In this document: positions 23,217 to 33,797 of the stretch, in pieces
Layout: each line of letters opens with the position of its first letter
Numbering within the stretch: position 1 is the first letter of the stretch
Made by a program: the position numbers and the translations under genes
The notes under the pieces: generated by a model
The model's input: the letters and a program-made list of their open reading frames with translations, nothing else
What the model was told of the DNA's origin: nothing
Databases searched by the model: none
Source of the DNA: Phoma sp. XZ068
Lineage: Eukaryota; Ascomycota; Dothideomycetes; Pleosporales; Didymellaceae
Assembly (NCBI GenBank): GCA_004835665.1
Contig: RBKR01000015.1
Span: forward strand, 744,001-808,000
DNA: 64,000 nucleotides
Direction of reading: 5' to 3'

Positions 23217-24911
23217 ATGGCCAACATATCATGCAGAAGCCTTGGAGCGGTACGCTCGATGAGGAAAATTCTAGTTCCCAAGAACATCACAACGCCGGCC
23301 TCTCGCGGTCTTGTCGCAGGAACAGCGGCTACAAAATTACCTCTGGATGGCATACGAGTACTTGACTTGACCAGAGTCTTGGCCGGAGTAAGTCTGCCAT
23401 ACATGATAGGGGCGTTTCGCCATTAGTACAGCTGACTCATGGTTTGGATTTGTAGCCGTACTGCACGCAGATCCTTGGTGATATGGGGTATGCTTTTACT
23501 CCAAGCTTTCCTTTTCCCTTGTTGAATATTCTACTGATAGAGGCAGGGCCGACATCTTGAAAGTGGAGCATCCGGTCAGGGGCGACGATACACGATCATG
23601 GGGACCGCCGTATGCACCGCGTCTCGACAACGCCGATTCTGCGATTGCCGCAGGCGAGAGTGCTTATTTCCTCTCGGTATGAATTGACTGCTGAATTTCC
23701 ACAACAATCGTCATTAACAGCTAGGCCAGGTCAACCGCAACAAGAAGTCACTGGCGTTATCTTTCAAGGATGAGAGAGGAGCAGATATACTTCGCAATCT
23801 TTCAAAAAAGGTTGACGTCGTCATCGAGAACTACCTGCCTGGCTCACTTAAGAAGTACGGCTTGGACTATAAGACACTGAGTAAGCTTAACCCTCAACTG
23901 ATCTACGCGAGCATCACCGGTTATGGACAGTTTGGTCCGTACAGCGATCGAGCTGGCTATGATGTCATGGTTGAAGCGTAAGATCTCCTTGCCAGTGTTC
24001 TCTTGCCGCATCATCGAAAGTTAACTTGGACACTTCAGTGAGATGGGGCTGATGCATATTACCGGCCCTCGTGATGGGCCGCCAGTCAAAGTTGGCTGCG
24101 CCGTGACCGATCTTACGACCGGCATGTATGCGACTACTAGCATTCTTGCTTCTTTGATTGAGCGAAGCTCTTCAAACATGGGACAGCATCTAGATATTTG
24201 CCTCAGCGACTGTCAAGTTGCAACGCTATCGAACATGGCCCAGTCTGTGCTGGTAACGAACCAAAGAGATACTGGTCGATGGGGTACCGCGCACCGTGAG
24301 TACACATCCCTGCTGCCAGCGCCGACGTAGACATTAAATCTTCTTAGCGTCGGTAGTACCGTATCGATCATTTAGGTCATCTGACGGTGATGTATTGTTC
24401 GGTGGAGGCAACGATCGTCTGTTTGGCATATTGTGTGAAGGACTGGGCCGACCCGAATGGGCCGCGGATGAACGCTTCTCCACAAACACCGCGCGAGTCC
24501 AGCATCGTGATGTTCTAGAAAGGCAGTTAGAAGACATCATAATCACGAAGACCACGGAGGAGTGGTTGAAGATCTTCAATAACAGCGGATTGCCGTATGC
24601 GAAAGTAAACGATCTCTGGGACACGATGCATCATGACCACGGTAAGACGAATCCGAAACTGTCTTCTAGAGATACTCCTGTCACTAACTCATGTGTCAGT
24701 GAGAGCCAGGAACATGGTTGTAGAGATAGATCACCCTTCCTGCGGGCCACTTGAGCTCATCAACTCGCCGGTCAAATACTCACGTTCGCAGCCAACCATC
24801 CGAGCAGCACCGCCCCTGCTTGGACAGCATACTGAAGAGATTTTAAGAAAGGAGCTAGATCTAGACGATGCCACCATCGCCTTATTGAGGAAGGAAGAGG
24901 TTATAAGATAG
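23217..24911 (+). CDS. Family III (CaiB/BaiF) CoA-transferase, seven exons
   Basis: Predicted join(23217..23387,23456..23487,23547..23676,23730..23977,24039..24295,24348..24641,24700..24911), 447 aa. Motifs: LPLDGIRVLDLTRVLAGPYC, LGDMGADILKVEHPVRGDDTR, VNRNKKSLALSFKD, LPGSLKKYGLDYKTL, YASITGYGQFGPYSDRAGYD, then PPVKVGCAVTDLTTGMYA holding the catalytic Asp, and LLGQHTEEILRKEL near the end. The first ~30 residues are basic (MANISCRSLGAVRSMRKIL), like a mitochondrial presequence. Family role: move CoA between acyl-CoA (often succinyl-CoA) and a carboxylic acid. In this cluster it may activate 3-oxoadipate in place of the broken SCOT. A copy of its 3' end lies at 30947-31137. Confidence 0.88.
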
Positions 24912-25066
24912 ATGCTCTAAAGGTACATTACGACTAGAGTTGGATCTGTACCCCGACCGGCCAGCCCTCAAGAGTACCTTAGAGCTAGGTCGGAATTTTT
25001 ATGAGCCGCTTGTATATATTCTCCACAGATCGCAAAACTACCTATCTTATTCTTTTGACTAACATT
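24871..25066 (+). repeat. Repeat copy 1: 3' end and downstream of the CoA-transferase gene
   Basis: The last 41 bases of coding sequence plus about 155 bases downstream are matched by 30947-31137 in the same orientation. Shared runs include gataagatagatgctc-like and gctctaaaggtacattacga blocks. Confidence 0.85.
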
Positions 25067-25237
25067 CTCAAATGGATACATAACCAGGACAGGTATGTAA
25101 GCAAAGGCAGAAATTGATCAAAGCTGCTTGAGCCACACTTTACTAGAGACCGGAGTAGGTTCTTAACCTGACTGACTAGCGGTGTCGAAGGCGCATTGGC
25201 ATGTGGCTGCTTTTTGGGCTCATTACATGTAGGTGTT

Positions 25238-26246
25238 TTAGAAAAGACGACTAAGCGGAACTTCCAAACCAGTGCTATGATTGAGCACACCAAGCCCGTG
25301 AATTCTGGCGGCATGCTCCTGCATAATTGCAGGCTGTGTTAAAAGCAGGTACTTACCTTACTAGCGAATACCCGCTGTTGTATGTTCCTGGCCTTTTTTC
25401 TTTTCAAAATCTTAAACCAACAAAGCCCCCTTGACAGAAAGTTCTGAGGGTGAAGAACTGATTCTTGAAAGCGCGCAGTGCGCCGTTGGGTGGCTTGTTC
25501 AAGATTCTTCACGTGGCGTCCAATGTAACTGGGACTGCGAGGCAACTTTTGTTTGCTTGAAACAGCACATGTTTTCCTGGCTGGACACGAGCCATTGCCA
25601 CAGGTTTTAGGGCTACACTTGACTTCGCCCGACGGATTATCGTGTCTGGAAACCCTCCATGCCCGCTATCTCTCTCTCTCCCTTCCTTACATCATTGAGC
25701 TTTTTTTTGTCGTTTGCCTTGATTCTGTGCGGATTGATTTCGACGACTACGCAGAAGACTCACTATCAAGCCTCCTGGCTACTTCTTCCATAGCAGTCAA
25801 TAGTTTTTCATAGAAATCATGTAATTCCGATTTCCCTGGTGTGAACAATTCGTGGGCGTCTTTTTACAAAAGGAAGCAGCCTTCTAGTTCCTCGATAGGG
25901 CTACAAGAACATGGTGTCTGATTAATTAACCGGGGACGTGCACCAGCCTCTAATAAGAGTTCTACGACGGGGAGAGTTTCTGATTGAGCTGGTTGACATC
26001 GACCATAGCTCTGGGCGAGATCACCCTAGAGAATACGTCGGCTGATCGATGTCCAAACGAAATACCTAGAGCCATGCAAATATCGCCCACCAATACTTGA
26101 GAGTGACTAGTCATCAATAACCGCAGTTGTATGTTCTTATCTCTTTTTGCACTTCTACCACTGCTCCAGGCATCACAGGTTGCACATACAGTCATATTTA
26201 GATACTTGAAAATTCTCATTGCCTTGCGATCTAAATGGTCTTTCAA
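25238..26246 (-). pseudogene. Eroded C-terminal part of the adjacent nuclease-like gene, ankyrin-like
   Basis: Coding-like minus-strand blocks continue the gene at 26243-28874. LKDHLDRKAMRIFKYLNMT can be joined in frame by a 50-nt intron that would skip the present stop. SPRAMVDVNQLNQ then runs, after a one-base frameshift, into ETLPVVELLLEAGARPRLIN, an ankyrin-like helix pair. Farther on come DAHELFTPGKSELHDFYEKL, LPRSPSYIGRHVKNLEQATQ and EHAARIHGLGVLNHSTGLEV, ending at 25238. Faults: the frameshift near 25983, a TAA between CFLL and KDAHELF, a TAG after DSESSA and other breaks at 25620-25740. Some breaks could be unseen introns, but not all. Confidence 0.6.
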
Positions 26247-28874
26247 AAGAGATGGTCGGCCGGTTCTAAAAACATATTGATGTTTCTCACCACAACATGG
26301 AGTGGCACGCTATACGTGCCATTTGGATTGAGATACGCATGAGATACTCTTAGTATTCGCCGCTGCTGCCAGGCCTTAAAGCCGCTGATCATTACCTTGA
26401 GCATCGGCATATCGATTAATCGGTCTCCACTTATCGGTGTCCCGATTAACCCACGAGAAATACTGCCTCCAGCCGACCTATCTGAGCTGTCGTCATAGTC
26501 GAAGTCGTCTTCAGATTCGGAGTCTTCGTCAGACTCGGAGTCGAAGTGAGCCTCTAAGTCGTCCTCAGGCTCGGTGAAAGTATTGTTGATAGAGCTTTTA
26601 GTGGACTGATAGAATTGAGGCGAGTGCAATGCGATGGTCTGGTGTTGCGGTACAGTCGCATTACCTTCCCGCTCGATGTAAGCTGAGAATGGTATGCCTG
26701 CAGTACCAAAGGTGGGGTCATTATTGCAGAGAACGTCTTCGAGCCTGGTTGACTTAAAGGCAGTCGTCAGTTCGCTCACTTCTGTGCCTCTGATCGCCGG
26801 TAAAGAAGTGGTTTCCCCAGAACTGCTCAGTGCACTATTTCCTGACAAGTAGGAAACTCCATGAGATCCACTGTGGCTATTGCGGCTCGTTCCAAAACCG
26901 TCGAACGCTGGCTTGTATGACAAAGCATATGATGGTTTTGGTACGGACCCCGAATTTAAACTTTTTTTGCTGCTGCTGTTGCCAAATGGAGCTTTCGCTG
27001 CCGTTGCTGATCCAAATAATCGACCTTTGGTGCGGCCATTATTCGTTTCGCACCCACTCAAACTCTGTCCAAAACCTTGAGCCGTGTCTTTTTGAACGCA
27101 ACTAAAACGTCCACGGGCCGTGATTATGCTCTGGGTACCAAATCCAAATTCTGTTGAAGTATTGGTGTCCCTCCCAAAGCCTGATCTGGTGAGACCGGTT
27201 CCATTTCCAGTAGCTCGCCCAAACAGTCCAGGAGTTCTTGTTGTGCTATTACCACCGAAAACAGTGTTACTAGAACTAATTCCGGTATCGTTGTGGCGCG
27301 GAGGTGTGTTGTTGGGACTGCTCGACCATGTCGGGGTGTCAATCCGCGGATGCTGTGCAGGGGCGTTGTGCCTCTTTGGTGTCACTGGCTTATCGAAAGC
27401 TTGAACAGTGACAGGAAACGTTTGAAAAGAACTGTTGAACGAAATACGCGCGTTGTTTGTGGTATCGGCCTGCAGGCGATTGCCAGTAGATATGGGCAGG
27501 CCTCGACTTGAACGCTGTTGCGAATCGACTTCGCCACTCACACCTAGGTTCTGGAGGATATGTGAAACTGCGGCTTGCAACTTTGGCTTCAGGAGCCGCG
27601 ATGACCACGTGTGCATGTTCCTTACAATGGCACGTAATGAAGCGACTCCCCATGTTAGTTGTACTGACGTGGACCAGATACAGACCATGCGCTGCTGGCT
27701 GTCAGTGTTGGATAAAAATGTGGATAAGCCGTGCTGACCTGCTTTGGGGGCCGACGGAGGCTCGTTTTGTCCTGGTATGCAAGCCAAACCTTGACAACAG
27801 GTCCAACACACGTGAAAGCAACAACAGGAGGTGGACATAACGAACAGCTATCGTTAAGCTTATCAAACAGTTGTGCTTGTAGATCAAGGGCTGCTGCCGC
27901 AGCGTTGGCTGCTTGACAATAACATCTTTCTACCGCAACGGCCTCGGGTTCTGAAAAGTCCTTCTTTATTTCAACAACTGCCCAAGGGAAGCACGATCGA
28001 TCGGAACTGCTCCACCTCGTCTGGTTAGGAATTTTAATGGATTTCCTGAGGGCAGTCGTCGGTGCGCAAACTACACCATGCTCTGCGAGAATTCTAAGTG
28101 ATTGGAGGGAGAGTGTTTGAGTAAGTTCATCCCGTGCGAACCCTCGAAGGCTATCTGGTGTTGAGGTCTGAATTGGAAATGCATACGTCAAATCTGGTTG
28201 GGGTTGTGTCCGATTTGGCGCCAATGGTCGGGGTTTCACGAAACTGTCAAACTCTTGCCATCGGACATCTTCGTATCTATGACCAGATATGAGCTATTTG
28301 CTGTAAGACAAAGGTTGGCACAACTTACAGCGACCAGGTGTCAAGCGTGGGACTGTTTCTGTTAGCCTCTAGCCACGACGATGATGTATAGAACAAGTCA
28401 TTTTGACAAAGTGGGAAGGACTTACCTGAGTCCAGGTTGCTCATGTGCCTCGTCATAAAACAGTCTGAATATCCCGCTTCTCCAGAAGAAAGTCCATTCG
28501 GCCTCCGAGTCCGCCAGTATCTGTTGTGCACGTTCTGCAAGTTCTTCACAAAATCTAAGATTGTCGTGGGATGCCGATTGTCGTAGTACGCGCTCATGGT
28601 GTTTCTCGCGGACTAAAGCAGACGACCGGGGATGAAGACACCAATCTGGGCCAATGCTAATGCCTCCATACTCGGCTAGCTCTTCGTGCAGGGCTGCATC
28701 ACAATCTTTCGGTAGGATCTTCTCCATAAGCAAAAGTCCATCACGGACTGCGTCGATGTGGTCTGGCAGTGCGTGGGCGGTTGGTTGTATATTTTCATGA
28801 CTGGCTTGGTAGACATCTGGATCGTAGTAAATGTGATGGCGCACAAGAGTGTCCCGGCTGATGTCTTTGTCCAT
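26243..28874 (-). CDS. PD-(D/E)XK nuclease-like fungal protein with FG-rich disordered region, four exons
   Basis: Predicted complement(join(26243..27691,27739..28276,28329..28358,28426..28874)), 821 aa. The N-terminal third is helical and charged. The second region has DLTYAFPIQTSTPDSL, then FPWAVVEIKKD (a PD-(D/E)XK-style strand with E-x-K) and ERCYCQAANAAAAALDL, FTCVGPVVKVWLAYQD, RMVCIWSTSVQLTWGVASLR. This matches a fungal family of uncharacterised restriction-nuclease-fold proteins as I remember it; no search was made. Residues ~400-650 are Ser/Thr/Asn/Gly-rich with FG and LFG units (TPGLFG, RSGFGRDTN, TEFGFG, GRLFGS, APFGNSS), followed by an acidic Asp/Glu/Ser stretch. The stop at 26243 may be secondary, since homologous-looking coding sequence continues downstream. 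Function unknown. Confidence 0.7.
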
Positions 28875-29371
28875 GATGCGACGAAGATATGCAAGTGGCG
28901 ACGAAGACGTGCTTATTACATGTCTGCGCGTTGATCGCCATTTGTTGTCTTGCTACTCTGGGCTTGAGAAGCTGTCCGATTCCTGCGGCGCAGCAGAAGG
29001 CGCATGTATCATACGGGATAAAACTGTGCTGAGACCAATAGAAAGCCACCCTGTGAGATTGAAGACGTTGCGTCGTATTCGTTTTTGACGATTGACGTTT
29101 CGCTAAGCGATACCAGGTCTACACTCTTGATAATTGCGTACCGTCGCGACAGATCGCGCTCCGTGCTCTTATAGGCAGGATTGGCTCATCAATCCTCTTG
29201 TACCTTGAAATCATCCCAAGCGTTTCAAAGCAACCCATCTGGCTCACCATGATGCGCGAGGCAGGGTAACAAGGGGCACGACTGCTTTGGAGCGGATCAG
29301 ACCACACCAGCGGAGTGACTTCTTTGAGGAAGTATGGAAACATGGTGCTTCAGACTGATTGTATCTCACTC

Positions 29372-29396
29372 CACGACGTACGAGATGTACGTCGTG
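29372..29396. repeat. Perfect 10-bp inverted repeat, 5-bp loop
   Basis: cacgacgtac / gtacgtcgtg with loop gagat. No adjacent gene end within reach that would make it a terminator. Confidence 0.8.
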
Positions 29397-30946
29397 CATC
29401 TAGTGAATTGATCGATCTGTCAATTTCCTCCTCAAGTACAACCTGTCAAGGTGTAATTAGCATGTAGATAGGTGTGCGTAAGGTCTGGCAGCGCACTGTT
29501 CCCATGTTTCAGCGGATGTTGGGAGGGACGGGCCCGCACGGGACGCCAGTGGGGAACTCCTACCAGGGGGCTGATGCAGGGGGCTGATGCAGGGGGCGGG
29601 TATTGAAAGCCACTAGTCTTCCTTAGTAGCTCAACTTTGACTCTGGATGCCTTGCATTTCCTTTCGAATAGTACAAGAAACGTGTGGCTGTGTTCGTCGG
29701 CTTCGGTTGCAACTGTTTTGCGATGCGTTTGAATGAAGTTCTGGAATGCATCGAAAATGCTTCATTGAAGAGGGCTATTGATACGTGATAAGTTTGCCTT
29801 CGCTTCTGTTTAAGCTGCTTACAGAGAAGCAACTGCTGTTAATATGAACTGCGGCGGGCTTATTTCGTACGTACAGAGGTCGCCACGCAACACAAAGTTG
29901 ACCTCTAGTACTATTCTAATATTACTGATCATACTAAGATTGATGCCTTCACGGCTTGTCTGGGTGTACTTCAGCATCGCCTTAGAACATCAAGCTACAA
30001 TCGAATCTGGCAAAGTTGACGGTTCTTGCCTGGCGTCGTGCCTTGCTTCCAAGGTTGTCCGAGTAGGGGGATACTGCGCGTCATCGCATGATATTTGGAC
30101 AAAAACTGGCAACAAAATGGCGAAGCATGTGTGAAAGGGACACGCGAATCTATTGCTGACTGGACCCTAGAAGTTTTGATAAGGCTAGTTTGAGTAAGAT
30201 GTGAGTGATACGATAAGCAAGCGCTGACAGCTAGTAGGAAGTGCATTGATGAATTCGGGTGTGTCTGATTGGGAGCGGGACTTGTAGGCTTCACATTTCT
30301 GGGGCGAGTTTATGTGTGACGCATTGTGATTGAGGTTCATGACGTATACAAATGTTCTAATTTTGTGCCCATCGTTAGTCGAGACTTGTGGAAAGTCCTC
30401 CTCTCCAGATATCCTATTCAGGCTAACCATGGATCTCGACTATAGGTACTGATATCGAGCACACCCCACCTCGTGTGACTATCTCCTTGAGTAGCTGCAG
30501 TCATGATGGCACTCTACATATGACTATCCGGATGAGAAGTTACGAAGAGCGTGTAATGCAGACTTTCATTGAAGCTGACATCCCAGCAGATTGAAGACCT
30601 CAACCCATGTCAACCCTTCTCCGGTGTAGCCTACTCTTTCTGAATTGCGACATTGTAAGTCTAGAGATGTGGGTTGTCCTCCGAGCGTCTATTTGCGTGT
30701 TCTTCAACCCGAAGATCGTTAATAACGACTCCAACGAGAGGCCCTTTTCATTTTAAGGTCGCTTCTACCGTCCTAGGAATGGGTCTCGGCAAAGGATTGC
30801 CACCATTCGCCATTGTAAGGGACATGTAGATATACAGGATCGTCTTCGAAGATGCCGACGTGGGTGACTCGTTCGGCAAGGCGCGCAGCTTTGACATTGT
30901 ATGCTATGTATTGCGAGTGCGCTTAATTGCGAGAGGTACATGCTTG

Positions 30947-31137
30947 CCACCATTGCCTTATTGAGGAAGGAAGAAGCTGTAAGATAGATGCTCTAAAGGT
31001 ACATTACGACAGGAATTAGATCTGTACACTGACCAGCCAGCCCTTAGGAGCACCTAAGAGCTAGGTTGTTCCACAAGACGCTTGTATGTTTTCTTCACAG
31101 ACTGCAAAACCGCCCTATGTTGTTCTTTCGATTAACG
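30947..31137 (+). repeat. Repeat copy 2: displaced, mutated copy of the CoA-transferase 3' end
   Basis: Matches 24871-25066 over about 190 bp, including the final codons and stop region of the CoA-transferase. Many differences are C-to-T or G-to-A in this copy (catcgcc to cattgcc, gaccgg to gaccag), as expected from repeat-induced point mutation. No upstream part of the gene is present, so this is a fragment. Confidence 0.85.
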
Positions 31138-31315
31138 TACTTATTAGGTCTTCAATCTTATCAGAGGTCCTGTGTTTTCTTGGTCACCACTTATTTTCTC
31201 GCTTGGTGGTACACCGGTGTTACATGACAGTCCGTCACTTTGAACGATGAGAAGGAAATTTAGCCTTCTCGCGTCGTGAATATTTGTTAGGGTGATATTT
31301 AATGCTATATACACT

Positions 31316-31654
31316 CTAATGGCCACAAACAATAGAGCCAAACTCGTTCTTGGTTGCCTCCCACCACGCTGCTTCGAAAGAGCCTGGACCGCAGGTATTT
31401 GAAGTCGTGAATTTCCATTACAGCAATCCGTTCTCAACCCCACACCAAGCATCGGAGATTGGGCAGTCTCCCTGGAATCTCTTCATATTATCCCACAGCC
31501 CGCCGCACCATCCAGGAATTTCATAGACGTCGGTGGCGGTGATGCGCCATTTGTGTATCCATCCACCCTCGTACGCGCAGTTGGCATCGGCGAGGGCACT
31601 GGAAACCAGTCCCGTGACGAGAGCAGTCTGTGTGATGATGTTGTTCAACTTCAT
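31316..31654 (-). pseudogene. Broken small secreted cysteine-rich protein, paralogue of the one at 33097
   Basis: Signal peptide-like start (MKLNNIITQTALVTGLVSSA) then NCAYEGGWIHKWRITATDVY and EIPGWCGGLWDN, aligning with the paralogue's DIPGLCGGLCDN. After CGVENGLL a TAA interrupts the frame, which then continues WKFTTSNTCG and AAWWEATKNEFGSIVCGH to a TAG at 31316. It lacks the intron that splits the paralogue between the two Trp codons. The stop truncates the product to 78 residues. A shortened product could still be secreted, but the last two Cys are lost. Confidence 0.8.
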
Positions 31655-33096
31655 GATGTACTCGATTTTCGGGCTTGAAGTGGCAAAGAGAGTGGACTTA
31701 ATAAGGTATATTTCAGTGTTGCAATGTGTAAATTGCCTTTACACTTGAGGAGTGGAAGATTTTGAGGAAATAATTGGTACAGAGAATTGTTTTGATTCTA
31801 GCTGCTCAAAGGAAACTCGGGAATTTAAATACACAAATCCAAGTTAGTAGAGATGCTAATGTCTATGAATAATTGACACGTGCTTTGTATGCATAGGAAT
31901 GCATTAGCAGATTTTCCCTGGCCTTGCGGCAGTGCCGTTCGGTTTTCTCCAATGATCAAAGTGTACAAAGGACAGCTTTGATTGGCACCTAGATACACAT
32001 GCATAAGGCTCCCAGAGCAAACAATGACCAGTCCCATTCTTCTGCCAGGGATGCAATGCAAGATGACCGAACTGGTAGGATCTAGTGGAGACCGCAACGA
32101 TATCCGCATTCTGCCATATTGAAGTTGCAATCTACTTTGCCGATCGCTGGTGATCATGGGAGATCAATGCTCGGCTGCCTAGCTGGGCACTATTCATTTC
32201 AAAATATCGTCCACATTGGATTATGGTCGTTTCAAAGTCCTACATCTAGGAGTATCGCGCGGGACGATGGATCTGCAATCCCCATGTCTAGATGTATTGT
32301 GCGAAATGATGGATCTGCAATGCTCAAATCTAGAAATATCGTGCAGCTAGATGGATCTACGATGCCCCCAAAATTGGGGGTTATATGTGACGGTATGATT
32401 GGCTACGAGTTGACGGCCATAGCCAGAACACCAAGGTTAGGAGCCGGAACTATGCGTAGCGCGAGCTGGGGTGTTAAGGGATCCACAATTGCTAAGCCAC
32501 GTTCCTCTTGGCCTTGACACGCCTAAGGACGGAGCTTGTTAGTGGAATGTGAGACGCTACCGAACAGTACACGCTTTGGAGCTTCGTCGGCCTGATGCTC
32601 ACGCCCCCCCCCCCCCCCAGCCGCAACCACCTCTAAAGTTCTCTACATGCTTAGGTTAATTGGTTGGCATGGTGCTTTAAATGTAATTGCAACCGGGCCC
32701 TGGTACTATTCTGCATTGATCTTTGCATATGCAGGGGCTTTGCAGAATCCTTCTATGAATGCTATGCTTGTAGTTTATTTTATCAAGCTGGGCATGACGG
32801 AGAGTGCTTCTTCCAAGTGAAAAAGCTGCTACCTAACATGGAAACTCTGGTAGCTCATCAATATTCCTTCAGAAGGAGGTGAGCTTGGACATTAATCTGA
32901 TGGGTGGGGGGAGGTTGTGGCAAATTTATTCTGGCCTGGGCATCTATAAATTCATCATTGTGTCTTGTAGAATCTTCAATTCATCTCATTCCTATTAAAC
33001 GGCCCAAAAGCATCTACACGCGGCAGTCTTACACTTCAGCTCTTTCATCAATCTACTTGATCTTCTCTTCCTCCACGATCAGCTCTCTACTTCAAC
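31655..33096. other. Intergenic region between inverted secreted-protein paralogues
   Basis: No firm gene. A plus-strand frame at 32119-32517 (132 codons) includes the 42-bp repeat but has no signal peptide or known domain. A poly-C run of about 15 occurs near 32605-32619. The last ~150 bases are the promoter/5' UTR of the gene at 33097, with pyrimidine-rich CTTC/ATCA motifs. Confidence 0.5.
32245..32370 (+). repeat. 42-bp tandem repeat, three copies, coding periodicity kept
   Basis: Copies start at exactly 32245, 32287 and 32329 (each begins tctag). Translated in the frame of 32119-32517 they give three related 14-residue units: SRSIARDDGSAIPM, SRCIVRNDGSAMLK, SRNIVQLDGSTMPP. A fainter copy precedes them near 32198-32244 with slightly different spacing. 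Confidence 0.85.
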
Positions 33097-33510
33097 ATGC
33101 AGCTCTCAAAGACATTTGTCCTCAGCGTTCTAGCTTCCACTGCTTCAGCTGTCACCTGTACCATCGATGGCGGCGGCGCTTACAACTGGGAAATTCGCGC
33201 CTCCGGTGTAAATGACATTCCGGGTTTGTGCGGTGGGCTATGTGACAACCTGAACCACTGGGGTGGCCTGTGCAACCCCTCATATCCTTCTTGCAACGGC
33301 AAGGATGGTGAATTGATTTGGAACTTTACAACTGGCGTTGGTTGCAACCAGGGCCACATTGAATCGGTTTGGTATGCTTCATTCTATATTCAATGCGGAC
33401 CAACTTTGGCTAATACAATAGGCAGGTGGGAGGCAACTAAGAACGAATTCGGGGCTCTCAAGTGCTACAGTGCGCCTGATAAGAAGAAGCGTGAAGAGTT
33501 CAAGGCTTAA
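33097..33510 (+). CDS. Small secreted cysteine-rich protein, two exons
   Basis: Predicted join(33097..33371,33426..33510), 119 aa. The 54-nt intron has a canonical donor and a GGCTAATAC branch; splicing makes ESVWWEATKNEFG, which matches the broken paralogue at 31316-31654. Signal peptide about residues 1-18 (MQLSKTFVLSVLASTASA). The mature part is ~100 residues with seven Cys, including DIPGLCGGLCDN, and a lysine-rich tail. No known domain. Size, secretion and Cys content fit effector-like or cell-wall proteins; function unknown. It lies in decayed, gene-poor DNA, a usual setting for such genes. Confidence 0.75.
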   Translation: MQLSKTFVLSVLASTASAVTCTIDGGGAYNWEIRASGVNDIPGLCGGLCDNLNHWGGLCNPSYPSCNGKDGELIWNFTTGVGCNQGHIESVWYASFYIQCGPTLANTIGRWEATKNEFGALKCYSAPDKKKREEFKA

Positions 33511-33797
33511 AATGTTGGTAGCTATAATTTGTTGTCGCCAATCGAGTATGTCCGAGCATGGAGGAAGCAATCTCATCGCACATAGCTCGGTATAGAGCAC
33601 TGTAATTATAGAATACGTATGCCAAGCATTGAATAGGTACATAATACTAAGACCTATTGTTAGCATTAGGTGACGAGTTGGATGAATATCAAGAGACTGA
33701 TGAAGCAGACCAGAAAGACATGACCTGAGCGCTCAAGGAGTGGATGAACCTATCCGATGGCGGTATGAAGTCTCCAGCACAGTACAACGGGTTCCAG

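Larger units (their letters stand above)
28875..31315. other. Gene-poor region
   Basis: No supported gene. It contains a hairpin at 29372-29396, a short G-rich tandem repeat (unit agggggctgatgc, two full copies plus a partial one from 29565) and a duplicated fragment at 30947-31137. Short open frames such as 29119-29343 (-) have no recognisable features. Confidence 0.5.

Noticed and set aside
23981..24038. Possible break in the CoA-transferase gene
   Set aside because: Explained by a normal intron; the seven exons sum to 1344 nt with all motifs in frame.
29119..29343. Minus-strand 74-codon frame upstream of the nuclease-like gene
   Set aside because: No recognisable motif and no splice path joining it to the neighbouring gene.
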